From: SZUA-37 sp964472525
GTDB lineage: Bacteria > Pseudomonadota > Gammaproteobacteria > UBA6429 > Thiohalophilaceae
DNA length: 64,000 nucleotides
NCBI GenBank assembly: GCA_964472525.1
Contig: CAYYLL010000001.1
Location: forward strand, 185,396-249,395
Reading direction: 5' to 3'
The translations under genes were made by a program, and so were the position numbers. A model generated the notes under the pieces. It did not search any database. It was not told the origin of the DNA and saw only the letters and a program-made list of their open reading frames with translations. Below are positions 36,039 to 45,109 of the stretch, one piece after another; the first letter of the stretch is position 1; each line of letters opens with the position of its first letter.

Positions 36039-37081
36039 TCGGCAATAATGCTAATGAGTTTTTTATTATTCAGGCCAAGAAAACCTTGTGTCACGACCTT
36101 GTCATTTTCTTTTAGGCCGGTTAATACCTCAATATTGGAGCCAAGTTGTATGCCGGTTGTGACTTTTGTTTCAATGGCTTTGTTGTTGATAATTTTATAG
36201 ACATAGCTGCCCCTAGCATTATGTTTGATGGATTTGAACGGAATATGCAAGCGGGGACTGAGCTGTCTTTTTAATGTTAAACGCGCAAGTTGGCCGGGTT
36301 TGGCTAAGGGGGGTAGTGACTCAAGAATGGCTTCGAGGGTGCCTTGTCGAGTGACGTCATCAATGGTTGGGTAAATACGTGAAACGCTGGCTGTATAGGG
36401 TTGGGTTCCCAGTGCATCAATAAAGAGGGTGAATTTCTCTCCTGCTTTTATCGTGCTAAGTAGTCGTTCGGGCAAGTTAACCTGCACTTTAAGTTTTGAT
36501 ATATCAACAATCCTTAAGATAGAACTAAATTTAGCGAGTACATCACCGGGTTCTTTTAAGCGACGGCTGACCACACCCGCAAAAGGTGCTTTAATTTGTG
36601 TGCGTTGTAAGCGTATTTTTAGAACAGTTTCTTCCGCGCGCGCAAGTTCGACTGTGGTTTGTGCGCTTGTTAATGCTTCATCGGTTGTTAAGCGTTTTTT
36701 GCGTAGTTGTTTTAAACGCTTAAAATCCAGTGCGGCTTGTCGATATGCAATTTGGGCTTTATTGTATTCGGCCTGAATTAAGGTAGCTTCTAGTTGAACA
36801 ATCAGTTGATCTTTTTCAACCTTATCACCCGGATAAACGGGTAAGTCGATAATGATGCCTTCTTCTTGATTAAAAATATCAACTGTACGTATCGCTTTTA
36901 ATGTGCCTGATAGCGTTTGTTCTGATTGCATAGGGGATAAGGCAACGTGGCTAACTTTGACTAATTGTCCGTGCGCTTTTCTCTTAGGTGAAGATGAATC
37001 AGAGCAAGAAAGACTGACCAGAGACACCAGTAAAATAAGGAGCAATGTCCAAGGCTGTTTGATTGAGTAGAAACCATTCAT
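36035..37081 (-). CDS. RND periplasmic adaptor lipoprotein
   Basis: A 348-residue membrane-fusion protein. The signal ends in the lipobox SLSC (Cys about residue 26), so it is anchored by lipid. Barrel-sandwich (VYPGDKVEKDQLIVQLE), an alpha-hairpin (about 105-150) and the beta-barrel (IKAPFAGVVSRRLKEPGDVL) follow in normal order. It overlaps the permease start by 4 bp as ATGA and forms a two-gene operon with it. Confidence 0.9.
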   Translation of the reverse strand: MNGFYSIKQPWTLLLILLVSLVSLSCSDSSSPKRKAHGQLVKVSHVALSPMQSEQTLSGTLKAIRTVDIFNQEEGIIIDLPVYPGDKVEKDQLIVQLEATLIQAEYNKAQIAYRQAALDFKRLKQLRKKRLTTDEALTSAQTTVELARAEETVLKIRLQRTQIKAPFAGVVSRRLKEPGDVLAKFSSILRIVDISKLKVQVNLPERLLSTIKAGEKFTLFIDALGTQPYTASVSRIYPTIDDVTRQGTLEAILESLPPLAKPGQLARLTLKRQLSPRLHIPFKSIKHNARGSYVYKIINNKAIETKVTTGIQLGSNIEVLTGLKENDKVVTQGFLGLNNKKLISIIAE

Positions 37082-37190
37082 AAATTAAGGGTACTGACCA
37101 TATGATTAAATTATTTAAGGATGAGTTAGCTTACGTTAAAGTTGCATTTTATGCGATAATGATTTGATTTTCTAAAGAATTTTATTGCAA

Positions 37191-38993
37191 ATGAGCCATT
37201 TTATCCGCTATGAACAAACCCCTCATTCTGGGCGTAAAGACAAGCAAAACTTAAAACGTATGTTTCCCTTTATTTGGGAATACAAAGGCCGGGTTTTACT
37301 CGCATTAGGCAGCCTGATAGGTGCAAAATTAGCCACGGTGGGCGTGCCTTTTGTATTAAAAGATATTGTGGATACGCTTGATGTTCAACTTGAATCGAAA
37401 TTATTGTTCTTACCGTTAAGTTTGCTACTGGCTTATGGTGCGTTACGTTTAATCGGTAATTTGTTTAATGAGTTACGCGATGCACTCTTTGCGCGTGTAC
37501 GTTACCATGCTATGCGGCGTATTTCGACGCGAGTGTTAAAACATTTACATCATTTATCGCTTAGTTATCACCTAGAACGTAAAACAGGTGGCATTAGTCG
37601 GGATTTGGATCGTGGCACGGGCAGCATCAGCACCATCTTAAATTATCTGATTTTTAACATTATTCCCACTATCGCCGAGTTTATGCTGGTTGCGGCAATT
37701 CTATTCTCAAAATACAAGATTGAATTTGCTATCGCAATTTTCACAACCGTTATTATTTATATTAGTTTTACATTGTGGGTTATCGAATGGCGAATGCATT
37801 TTCGTCACGAAATGAATGCCATGGATTCTGCTGCCAATGGTCAGTCGATTGACAGCTTGTTAAATTATGAAACGGTTAAATATTTTACCAATGAGCAACA
37901 CGAACTTAAACGTTATGACGAAACGTTACAAAAATGGGAAGAGGCTGCGGTTAAAAGTCAAACCTCGATGTCACTGCTTAACTTTGGGCAAGGTAGCATT
38001 ATTGCCATTGGGGTAACCTCCATTATGATCTTTGCCGGGCAGGGGGTTGTTGCTGGGCAGTTAACGTTAGGTGATTTGGTATTGGTTAATGCACTGATGT
38101 TACAACTATTTATACCTTTAGGTTTTTTAGGGATTGTTTATCGACAGTTAAAATACTCACTCGCTGATATGGATTTAATGTTTAAATTGCTCGATAAAAA
38201 AAGTGATGTAAACGATGCAGACAATGCAAAACCGTTAGTTGTCAGCAATGCGGGTGTTGTTTTTGATCATGTTGATTTTTCTTATCAGGTTGAACGGAAA
38301 ATTATTCAGGATATCAGTTTTAAAATTCAGCCGGGTGAAAAAGTAGCTGTAGTGGGGCCGTCGGGTGCGGGTAAGTCAACCTTGTCGCGTTTGCTGTTTC
38401 GTTTTTATGATGTCAATGGTGGGCAAATTTTAATTGATGGTCAGAATATAAAAGATGTCACTCAACAAAGTTTACGCGAAGCGATTGGGATAGTTCCTCA
38501 GGATACGGTTTTATTTAATGAGTCTATTTTTTATAATATTCAGTATGCGAACCCAAACGCAACCAAAGCTGAGGTCGCCGCCGCCGCAAGAACGGCTTAT
38601 ATCCATGACTTTATCGAGTCCTTACCCCAAGGGTATGACACGGTTGTGGGTGAACGAGGCTTAAAACTTTCGGGTGGTGAAAAGCAACGAGTGGCGATTG
38701 CGCGGGTGGTATTAAAGAACCCCAGAATTCTTGTTTTTGATGAAGCCACTTCCAGTCTTGACTCACATTCGGAGCAAGCCATTCTAAAAGCATTACAAGA
38801 AGTGGCACAGCGACATACGGTATTGGTGATTGCCCATCGTTTATCGACTATCGTTGATGCGGATAAGATTCTTGTTTTAGATAATGGCCATATTGTTGAA
38901 AGTGGTAACCATGCTGAATTAATTCGAGCTCAGGGCCTGTATCAGAAACTTTGGAAACTTCAACTTGAAAAGCCAGTAAAAACAGAAGGTTAA
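37191..38993 (+). CDS. Atm1/ABCB7-type ABC exporter
   Basis: A half-size exporter of 600 residues with an N-terminal membrane domain (about 30-315) and an ATPase domain. Walker A is GPSGAGKSTLSR (about 383), the signature LSGGEKQRVAIAR and Walker B ILVFDEATSSLDS. The membrane part contains HLHHLSLSYHLERKTGGISRDLDRG, shared with mitochondrial Atm1 and bacterial homologues that export glutathione-type sulfur compounds or metal complexes. ATG 37191 was chosen over TTG 37185, two codons upstream. It is divergent from the RND adaptor gene. Confidence 0.9.
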   Translation: MSHFIRYEQTPHSGRKDKQNLKRMFPFIWEYKGRVLLALGSLIGAKLATVGVPFVLKDIVDTLDVQLESKLLFLPLSLLLAYGALRLIGNLFNELRDALFARVRYHAMRRISTRVLKHLHHLSLSYHLERKTGGISRDLDRGTGSISTILNYLIFNIIPTIAEFMLVAAILFSKYKIEFAIAIFTTVIIYISFTLWVIEWRMHFRHEMNAMDSAANGQSIDSLLNYETVKYFTNEQHELKRYDETLQKWEEAAVKSQTSMSLLNFGQGSIIAIGVTSIMIFAGQGVVAGQLTLGDLVLVNALMLQLFIPLGFLGIVYRQLKYSLADMDLMFKLLDKKSDVNDADNAKPLVVSNAGVVFDHVDFSYQVERKIIQDISFKIQPGEKVAVVGPSGAGKSTLSRLLFRFYDVNGGQILIDGQNIKDVTQQSLREAIGIVPQDTVLFNESIFYNIQYANPNATKAEVAAAARTAYIHDFIESLPQGYDTVVGERGLKLSGGEKQRVAIARVVLKNPRILVFDEATSSLDSHSEQAILKALQEVAQRHTVLVIAHRLSTIVDADKILVLDNGHIVESGNHAELIRAQGLYQKLWKLQLEKPVKTEG

Positions 38994-39161
38994 AAATATT
39001 ATCTAATTTTGGGTGAACTATCATTTCTGCATAGGCAGGCATCTAGCAGAATTAGAATAACAGGTTGAGTTGAGTTTGGGGCTTGTCATTTTGTACATAA
39101 ATAATATATTGAACTGCTATAATAGCGTCAGTTTATCGTTAAATTTACAGTGGTAGAGAGA

Positions 39162-39512
39162 ATGTCAGAATCAGATTATGTTGCCGATCAAATGTCCGGT
39201 GGTTGTGGAAGTGCCGAACCCTTTGCACTTCAGGTTATCGATGACAGCATGGAGCCAGAGTTTAAAAAGGATTGTATTATTGTCATCGACCCGACTGGCG
39301 TTGCCCGACATGGTGCTTATGTTTTTGCTATGATTGAGAACGGTTATATTTTTCGGCAGCTTATTCAGGAAGATGAGAAGTATTATTTGCAGCCTCTAAA
39401 CGAAGCGTATATGCACGAAAAACGAATTATTACTTTTGAAGAAATTGAGGGTGTCATTGTTCAGCAATCAGGGCCCAAAGGCCGACGTGACGAACGCAAA
39501 CATTATACTTAA
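39162..39512 (+). CDS. Stand-alone S24/LexA-like peptidase domain protein, probably inactive
   Basis: A 116-residue protein made of an S24 domain only. LQVIDDSMEPEF carries the Ser of the Ser-Lys dyad (about residue 29). In the second motif, where LexA-type proteins have Lys (VKR), the sequence reads GYIFRQL, so the Lys is missing and autocleavage is doubtful. There is no DNA-binding helix-turn-helix. ATG 39162 with GAGAGA just before it is preferred over GTG 39150. The macrodomain gene follows 39 bp later and may be co-transcribed. Confidence 0.75.
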   Translation: MSESDYVADQMSGGCGSAEPFALQVIDDSMEPEFKKDCIIVIDPTGVARHGAYVFAMIENGYIFRQLIQEDEKYYLQPLNEAYMHEKRIITFEEIEGVIVQQSGPKGRRDERKHYT

Positions 39513-39551
39513 TTTTTTATGACCGTATTTAACCTTTAAGTAATTATCCCC

Positions 39552-40241
39552 ATGACAAAACAAAAGATGGAATTTTTGTACGGTGATAGGCGTTTACAGC
39601 TTCAAGTTTTAGATATCTTAACGGCGCCGGTCAATGTTATTGTTAACCCAGCTAATCGTTCTTTAATACATGGCGGTGGTTTAGCATTAAAAATTCAGAA
39701 TGCCGCAGGTTTTGAATTAGAGCAGCAAAGTCGGGCTCTAATTGAAGAACACGGTGAACTCGATAGTGGTATGGCAGTTTATACTGGGGCTGGCAATCTT
39801 ATTTTTGATGCGGTTATTCATGCAGTTGGCCCGATAATGGGCGAGGGCGATGAGCAGCATAAATTAGAGCAGGTTTTTTCACGTAGTTTATTATTATGTG
39901 AAACGAATGATTGGCAATCCATTGCTTTTCCTGCTATCAGCACTGGCATTTTCCGTGTTCCAGTCCCTGTTTGTGCTCAAGCCTGTTATAAAGCGATTAC
40001 TCATTTTTGGGATGCGCGCAGTACTTGCGCAGTTGAAAAAATTATTATTTGTTTAACAGAAAATAATTTTAAGGAATTCTTTGAGTCGTTTCGTGAAGAA
40101 TCTTTTGATAATGAATCAGTGACTTCAAAACAGACAGGCTTAAAAAATGATTCATCGAGTAAAGACAAAGTGGGATATATTGAAATAGATGAAAATGATA
40201 TCCTTGATCAAGATGATGAAATACAGGATTGGTTTAAATAA
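39552..40241 (+). CDS. Macrodomain protein (ADP-ribose-binding)
   Basis: A 229-residue protein. The first 175 residues form a macrodomain: VIVNPANRSLIHGGGLALKI (about 31-50) is the ADP-ribose loop, and FPAISTGIFRVP (about 123-134) the second. Such domains bind ADP-ribose or remove it from proteins or O-acetyl esters. The tail from about 180 is acidic and low in complexity (DENDILDQDDEIQDW). It lies after the S24-like gene and ends 4 bp from the convergent cvfB. The role is unclear; a stress-response or ADP-ribosylation-reversal function is possible. Confidence 0.85.
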   Translation: MTKQKMEFLYGDRRLQLQVLDILTAPVNVIVNPANRSLIHGGGLALKIQNAAGFELEQQSRALIEEHGELDSGMAVYTGAGNLIFDAVIHAVGPIMGEGDEQHKLEQVFSRSLLLCETNDWQSIAFPAISTGIFRVPVPVCAQACYKAITHFWDARSTCAVEKIIICLTENNFKEFFESFREESFDNESVTSKQTGLKNDSSSKDKVGYIEIDENDILDQDDEIQDWFK

Positions 40242-40245
40242 TTTA

Positions 40246-41079
40246 TTACTGTGCTAAACGGATACAATTACTTTCGATAGTAATTAAACGTTTTTTATAA
40301 AGCCCACCCAATGCCTTTTTATAATTTGATTTACTAACGGCGTATTGTTTATAAATATCTTCAGGTTTACTTTTGTCGGTCAGGGTTGATTGGCCGTCAT
40401 GCGATTCTAGATAAGCTATAATATTTTCGGCTAAAGAATTTCTTGAGTTTTGATTACTGAGTTGTAAGGTTAAATCAATTTTATTATCATCTCTTACCGT
40501 CTTGATAAAACCATTAATTTTCTGTCCAAAACTTAATTTCTGAAATACATCACTTTCATACAAAATACCGAAATGAGCATTATTGATAATGGCTTTGTAG
40601 CCTAAATCAGTTTTACCTGCAATCATCAGATTGACGGATTGCTTTTCTGTATAACATGACGCTTCATCTTTTATAAATTTATTTATTTTTGAAGATGCAA
40701 CAATACGATCAGCGTATTTATCCAGATAAAGATAAACAATATAGGAGCGGCCAACTTCCATTTTACGATGTTGTTCGCCAAAGGGAGCGAGAATATCTTT
40801 GGCTAAGCCCCAATCTAAAAAGGCCCCAACCTGATTAACAGCAGCAACACGCAAATAAGCAGCTTCCCCAACACAAGCGAGAGGGGTTTGTGTGGTGGCT
40901 ATCAGTGTGTCGTCAGAGTCTGCATAAATAAAAACATTAATGCTGTCAGCTACTTTAATATTTTTAGGCATGTAACATTTGGGAAGCAGAATTTCGCCAC
41001 CATTACCGTCATCAAGATAGAGTCCATAATCGACAAATTTGGTAACAGATAATTTATTGTATTGACCGATTTTAATCAT
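40246..41079 (-). CDS. CvfB-family S1-domain RNA-binding protein
   Basis: A 277-residue protein with several S1-like beta-barrels (GQYNKLSVTKFVDYGLYLDD at the start, AVNQVGAFLDWGLAKDILAP near 80, YKAIINNAHFGILYESDVF near 165) and a C-terminal winged helix (DIYKQYAVSKSNYKKALGGL). This matches the YitL/CvfB family, linked to virulence-factor regulation in Firmicutes and of unknown role in gammaproteobacteria. The DUF445 gene lies 7 bp upstream in the same orientation. Confidence 0.87.
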   Translation of the reverse strand: MIKIGQYNKLSVTKFVDYGLYLDDGNGGEILLPKCYMPKNIKVADSINVFIYADSDDTLIATTQTPLACVGEAAYLRVAAVNQVGAFLDWGLAKDILAPFGEQHRKMEVGRSYIVYLYLDKYADRIVASSKINKFIKDEASCYTEKQSVNLMIAGKTDLGYKAIINNAHFGILYESDVFQKLSFGQKINGFIKTVRDDNKIDLTLQLSNQNSRNSLAENIIAYLESHDGQSTLTDKSKPEDIYKQYAVSKSNYKKALGGLYKKRLITIESNCIRLAQ

Positions 41080-41086
41080 GCTAGTA

Positions 41087-41803
41087 TCAGAAGCTTGTGT
41101 TACTTAATAATGCAGCGACAAGCCCAATAATACCACCGAATACGCCACCCCAGACAACCAGCCAGCCTAAATGTTCTTTTATCATTTTTTGAATTATTTC
41201 TTTGACTAATTGAGGGGTTAACTCATTTAAACGCTGTTCAACAATATGTTCAACTTTTTCGCGTAGCTCGGTTAATACATCAGGTTGTTCAATTTCTTCT
41301 TTTAGTAAAGTCATAAAAGCGGGTTGTTGGGTTAACTCTATCAATGATTGTTTCATGCTGCTAATAAAGGGTTCTTTTAATGGTGTGAGCGCATCTTGGC
41401 CACCAAACATACCTAACATGCCACCAAAAGATGATTCCATAATGACTTTGATTAAAGCGTCAAATGAAGCACTAAGATCAACCTTTTCTATAACAGGCGC
41501 TAGGTGTAAATCGGGAGTATTACCGTTAGCACCACTTAACAGCCGGTCAATATTTTCTTCGGTAAAAAATTGCGTCATCATAAGTTCACGGATACCGCGT
41601 TTAAAATCTTCGAAACGGGCAGGGATAACACCGGAGCCGTATAAGCCTGGGACTTTTTCAAATAACATATGAATAGCAAGCCAGTTGGTAATTGCGCCCG
41701 ACAAGGCAAACATACCAATGGTTAATATGCTATTAGAGTTTAAGGCGATCCCTGCAATACAAATCAACAATGCAATAACATTCGTTGCGATATTTTTATT
41801 CAT
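41087..41803 (-). CDS. DUF445-family membrane protein
   Basis: A 238-residue protein with membrane segments at both ends (about 5-50 and 212-236) and a helical middle. The motif ALSGAITNWLAIHMLFEKVPGLYG is characteristic of the family (YheB/YjiN relatives), including the GVIPARFEDFKR that follows. The function is unknown; a structural envelope role has been proposed for relatives. It precedes cvfB with a 7-bp gap. Confidence 0.87.
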   Translation of the reverse strand: MNKNIATNVIALLICIAGIALNSNSILTIGMFALSGAITNWLAIHMLFEKVPGLYGSGVIPARFEDFKRGIRELMMTQFFTEENIDRLLSGANGNTPDLHLAPVIEKVDLSASFDALIKVIMESSFGGMLGMFGGQDALTPLKEPFISSMKQSLIELTQQPAFMTLLKEEIEQPDVLTELREKVEHIVEQRLNELTPQLVKEIIQKMIKEHLGWLVVWGGVFGGIIGLVAALLSNTSF

Positions 41804-41834
41804 GTTTTAAGACGTTAATGTTGGATATTTATGG

Positions 41835-43547
41835 TTAACTGGTTTGTCTTGTGACGTCGACATAGAGCGTAACGCGCTGACCGGGGTGTAAATATTTTTT
41901 ATTACGTAAACGCTTATTCCAACGGAGTAATTGACGGACACTTACTTTAAACTTATTTGCAATTCTTGCCAGTGAGTCACCATTGCGAACACGGTAACCT
42001 ATGCGTTGCATAATATTACGACGTTTAGGTATATATATACGTTCCGGGTTGTTATGTGAAACCTTGGCACCCGTACGTGACCAGATAATTAATTTTCGGC
42101 CGGGTACTAAAGTATCGCGTGGAGCCATTGAGTTCCATTTTGCCAAAGAACGAATATTCACCTTATGCTGCCGTGAAAGGCTCCAGAATGTATCACCTTG
42201 CCGAACAATATGGGATATTTTAATCCCTCTGCGTGGAATATTTTGTTGTGTTCGTAAACGTTGGTTTGCACTGAACTTATAACTGCGTAAATTTTTACTG
42301 GCAACAGGGATAGTTAGGCTATGTCCTGCACGTAAAAAATTTCTACGGAGGTGATTAACACGTTTAATACTGGAAATACTGGTGTGGTATTTATTTGCAA
42401 TGGTACTAATCGTTTCACCATTACGAATTTTATGACGCATCCAGCGAATACGTTGTGTTTTGGGCAGCGTCGCTAGCTTTTCTTTAAATAGTACAGCCTG
42501 ACTAATCGGCAATAAAATGTAATGTGGTCCAGTGGGTGAGGTTGCCCAACGATTAAAGCCGGGATTAAGTTTATACACGTCATCTAAAGATAATTCAGCC
42601 ATGTCGGCAACACGAGCCAGATCAATTTGTGATTGGGTATCGACTTTTTCCAGATAGGGTTTATTTTCAATTTTGGTTAATTGAATATTAAACTTAGCCG
42701 GATCCGCTACAATTCGTTTTAGTGCCAGTAATTTTGGAACATAGGCGCGTGTTTCGGGAGGCAATTTTAAGTGCCAAAAATCGGTAGGTTTGCCTCGACG
42801 TTTGTTTTTACGAATTGCACGGTGTACATTGCGTTCGCCAGAATTATAAGCTGCTAGAGCCAATAACCAGTCACCTTTAAATTGTTTTTGCAATTTATTA
42901 AGTAGTTTATAGGCGGCAATAGTAGACGCGTACACATCACGGCGTCCGTCATACCACCAGTTTTGTTTTAAGCCAAAACGTTTACCGGTTGCAGGAATAA
43001 ATTGCCAGATACCCGAGGCACGGCCATGTGAGTAAGCAAATGGTTTAAAGGCACTTTCAACGATGGGAAGTAATGCAATTTCACTGGGAATGTGCATTTT
43101 TTCGGCCGTTTCAACAATATAATGCAAATAAGGTGCAGCACGTTCAGATACACGTTTCATATATTCAGGGTGCTTCACGTACCAACGTAATTGTTGCTTT
43201 AGACGGGGGTTAGTTTGTTTGGGCAAAGAAAAGGTATTACGAAGTCGTTGCCAAACGTCATCCGGCTGGCGATTAACCGGAAATACATCCGTATTTTGCT
43301 GCTCGGCAACCTCTGTAGTGGTGTCTGCGTTATTGGTATAATAGTCATAAGCCGGAAATGTGGCATCACCTGATACGTTGGCTTGCTTGATAGGGGTTTG
43401 AGGGGCAGCGGCTGAGTCATTATCGTTTGTTAACGCTTTAACGCTCGCAACCGATACGGTGCTACTTTTTTCGCTGAGATCTGCCTTTTGAGGGAGACTG
43501 CATCCTGTTGCTAAAAGGCAACAGAGTAATAATGATATTTTTGGCAT
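41835..43547 (-). CDS. mltD: Membrane-bound lytic murein transglycosylase D
   Basis: A 570-residue lipoprotein (lipobox ATGC, Cys about 16) that cleaves peptidoglycan glycan strands. The SLT domain starts near residue 130: the catalytic Glu is in PIVESAFKP, and ASGIWQFIPATGKRFGL and ALAAYNSGE follow. Three LysM modules (about 370-415, 438-483, 520-565) bind peptidoglycan. Lys/Arg-rich stretches link them. In Pseudomonas-type genomes it lies near a methyltransferase, rnhA and dnaQ, as it does here in part. It is divergent from the methyltransferase gene. Confidence 0.94.
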   Translation of the reverse strand: MPKISLLLCCLLATGCSLPQKADLSEKSSTVSVASVKALTNDNDSAAAPQTPIKQANVSGDATFPAYDYYTNNADTTTEVAEQQNTDVFPVNRQPDDVWQRLRNTFSLPKQTNPRLKQQLRWYVKHPEYMKRVSERAAPYLHYIVETAEKMHIPSEIALLPIVESAFKPFAYSHGRASGIWQFIPATGKRFGLKQNWWYDGRRDVYASTIAAYKLLNKLQKQFKGDWLLALAAYNSGERNVHRAIRKNKRRGKPTDFWHLKLPPETRAYVPKLLALKRIVADPAKFNIQLTKIENKPYLEKVDTQSQIDLARVADMAELSLDDVYKLNPGFNRWATSPTGPHYILLPISQAVLFKEKLATLPKTQRIRWMRHKIRNGETISTIANKYHTSISSIKRVNHLRRNFLRAGHSLTIPVASKNLRSYKFSANQRLRTQQNIPRRGIKISHIVRQGDTFWSLSRQHKVNIRSLAKWNSMAPRDTLVPGRKLIIWSRTGAKVSHNNPERIYIPKRRNIMQRIGYRVRNGDSLARIANKFKVSVRQLLRWNKRLRNKKYLHPGQRVTLYVDVTRQTS

Positions 43548-43744
43548 ATTTTTCTTATTAATGTTTATAGACTTAGTGGGTATTTTACTTGAGCATGACA
43601 GATCATAGAAGGGTTAGATAGCGATTCATTTCACTTATTTGGCATTTACACCACATACTGAATGGGATAATTTGTATTGTGTAGCTTGGCTAGATAGCAG
43701 GTTAACAGATAACTTTAATAAATATATGTAAGTGATTGTTTATA

Positions 43745-44563
43745 ATGGAAAAATCAAGATCTTTTTGGGGTAGAAGTTTATTTAAAGGTTGTCCGCCTTT
43801 TCCCCTTGCTTGGCGCTGTTTGCGTGATTGGTACCAAACTTCTTTTGGGCAGCATTTAGATGGACTGGAACAACAGCAATTAGATGAAATTTTGCCAAAT
43901 TTGTTTGGTTATCATATTGGCCAAATTGGTTTAACGGGTGATTTGGACTTATTACGTTCCAGTCGAATATCACACCATTTTGTCACTGATTTTCAGGCAG
44001 AAGAAACGCTTAACAGGGCGGGTTGTAAGACCTTACCCGACTTATTACCACTAGCATCCGACACCGTTGATGTGTTGGTATTGCCGCATGTGCTTGAATT
44101 TTGCAAGGCCCCCCATGATGTACTCCGTGAAATTGAACGTGTATTGATTGCAGAAGGTCATGTGGTTATTTTGGGCTTTAATCCGTTTAGCCTATTTGCC
44201 TTATGGCGCGTATTTTTTATTGGCCGACGTAAGGTGCCATGGTGTGGTCGTTATTTTTCGATTGTACGTTTAAAAGACTGGTTGGCTTTGTTAGGTTTTG
44301 ATGTCGTTATGACGCACTATTATTGCTATCGTCCGCCGCTGCAACATAAGGGTTTGATGCAACGTCTTCAATTTATTGAAGTGATATTCAGTAAGCTGTT
44401 ACGAATATTTGGTGGTAGCTATGTTATTGTTGCACGTAAACGGACAATCACATTAACACCCATACGAACACGTTGGCATGCAAAAAAAGTAGTGGCTGGA
44501 TTAGTTGAACCAATGGTGCCGCATGATCGGACTAAAATAAAGAAGAACCAAAATAATGAATGA
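43745..44563 (+). CDS. Class I SAM-dependent methyltransferase (rnhA-linked)
   Basis: A 272-residue protein. The SAM-binding loop is weakly visible, but DTVDVLVLPHVLEFCKAPHDVLREIERVL (about 105-133; the first part is the acidic-loop and post-II region) and GHVVILGFNPFS are typical of Methyltransf_11 proteins. This gene precedes rnhA in many gammaproteobacteria, and the overlap of 8 bp with rnhA fits. ATG 43745 was used, because upstream TTG 43736 adds only three codons. The substrate is unknown. gloB, often next to it, is absent. Confidence 0.85.
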   Translation: MEKSRSFWGRSLFKGCPPFPLAWRCLRDWYQTSFGQHLDGLEQQQLDEILPNLFGYHIGQIGLTGDLDLLRSSRISHHFVTDFQAEETLNRAGCKTLPDLLPLASDTVDVLVLPHVLEFCKAPHDVLREIERVLIAEGHVVILGFNPFSLFALWRVFFIGRRKVPWCGRYFSIVRLKDWLALLGFDVVMTHYYCYRPPLQHKGLMQRLQFIEVIFSKLLRIFGGSYVIVARKRTITLTPIRTRWHAKKVVAGLVEPMVPHDRTKIKKNQNNE

Positions 44564-44990
44564 TGTAGTTGAAATTTTTACCGATGGTGCCTGTCGGGGT
44601 AATCCTGGTCCTGGCGGTTGGGGTGTATTGTTACGTTTTGGCGATCAAGAAAAAACATTGCATGGTGGTGAACGTGACACAACCAATAACCGAATGGAAC
44701 TGATGGCGGCAATTAAAGGTTTGCAGGCTTTAACACGCCCCACAAAAATAATACTGACAACCGATTCAAAATATGTGATGCAGGGTATCACCGAGTGGAT
44801 AGTCAATTGGAAAAAACGTGGTTGGAAAACCGCAAATAAAAAACCAGTTAAAAATGTTGACCTGTGGCAATCGCTCGACAAAGAAATTCAACAACATACT
44901 ATTGAATGGAAATGGGTGAAAGGACATTCTGGTCACCGTGAAAATGAAATTGCTGATGAACTGGCGAATCAAGGTGTTGATAAGCTATAA
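44556..44990 (+). CDS. rnhA: Ribonuclease HI
   Basis: Degrades the RNA strand of RNA:DNA hybrids. It has 144 residues, the standard length. The catalytic Asp is in FTDGACRGNPGPGGWG, Glu in NRMELMAA, Asp in TTDSKYV, and the C-terminal WVKGHSGHRENEIADELA carries His and the last Asp. It overlaps the methyltransferase gene. In related genomes dnaQ is its immediate neighbour. Here dnaQ lies 17.7 kb away, on the far side of a metabolic island. Confidence 0.96.
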   Translation: MNDVVEIFTDGACRGNPGPGGWGVLLRFGDQEKTLHGGERDTTNNRMELMAAIKGLQALTRPTKIILTTDSKYVMQGITEWIVNWKKRGWKTANKKPVKNVDLWQSLDKEIQQHTIEWKWVKGHSGHRENEIADELANQGVDKL

Positions 44991-45109
44991 AGCTAGCCAA
45001 TTTATGATATAAATAATTTGTACGTTCCACTTTGAAAATAAGTAATTAAAAATTTAAATATTACTTGTCATCCGCGAGCTTTCCCCTGTGGTTAAAAGTA
45101 CTAGCTTGA

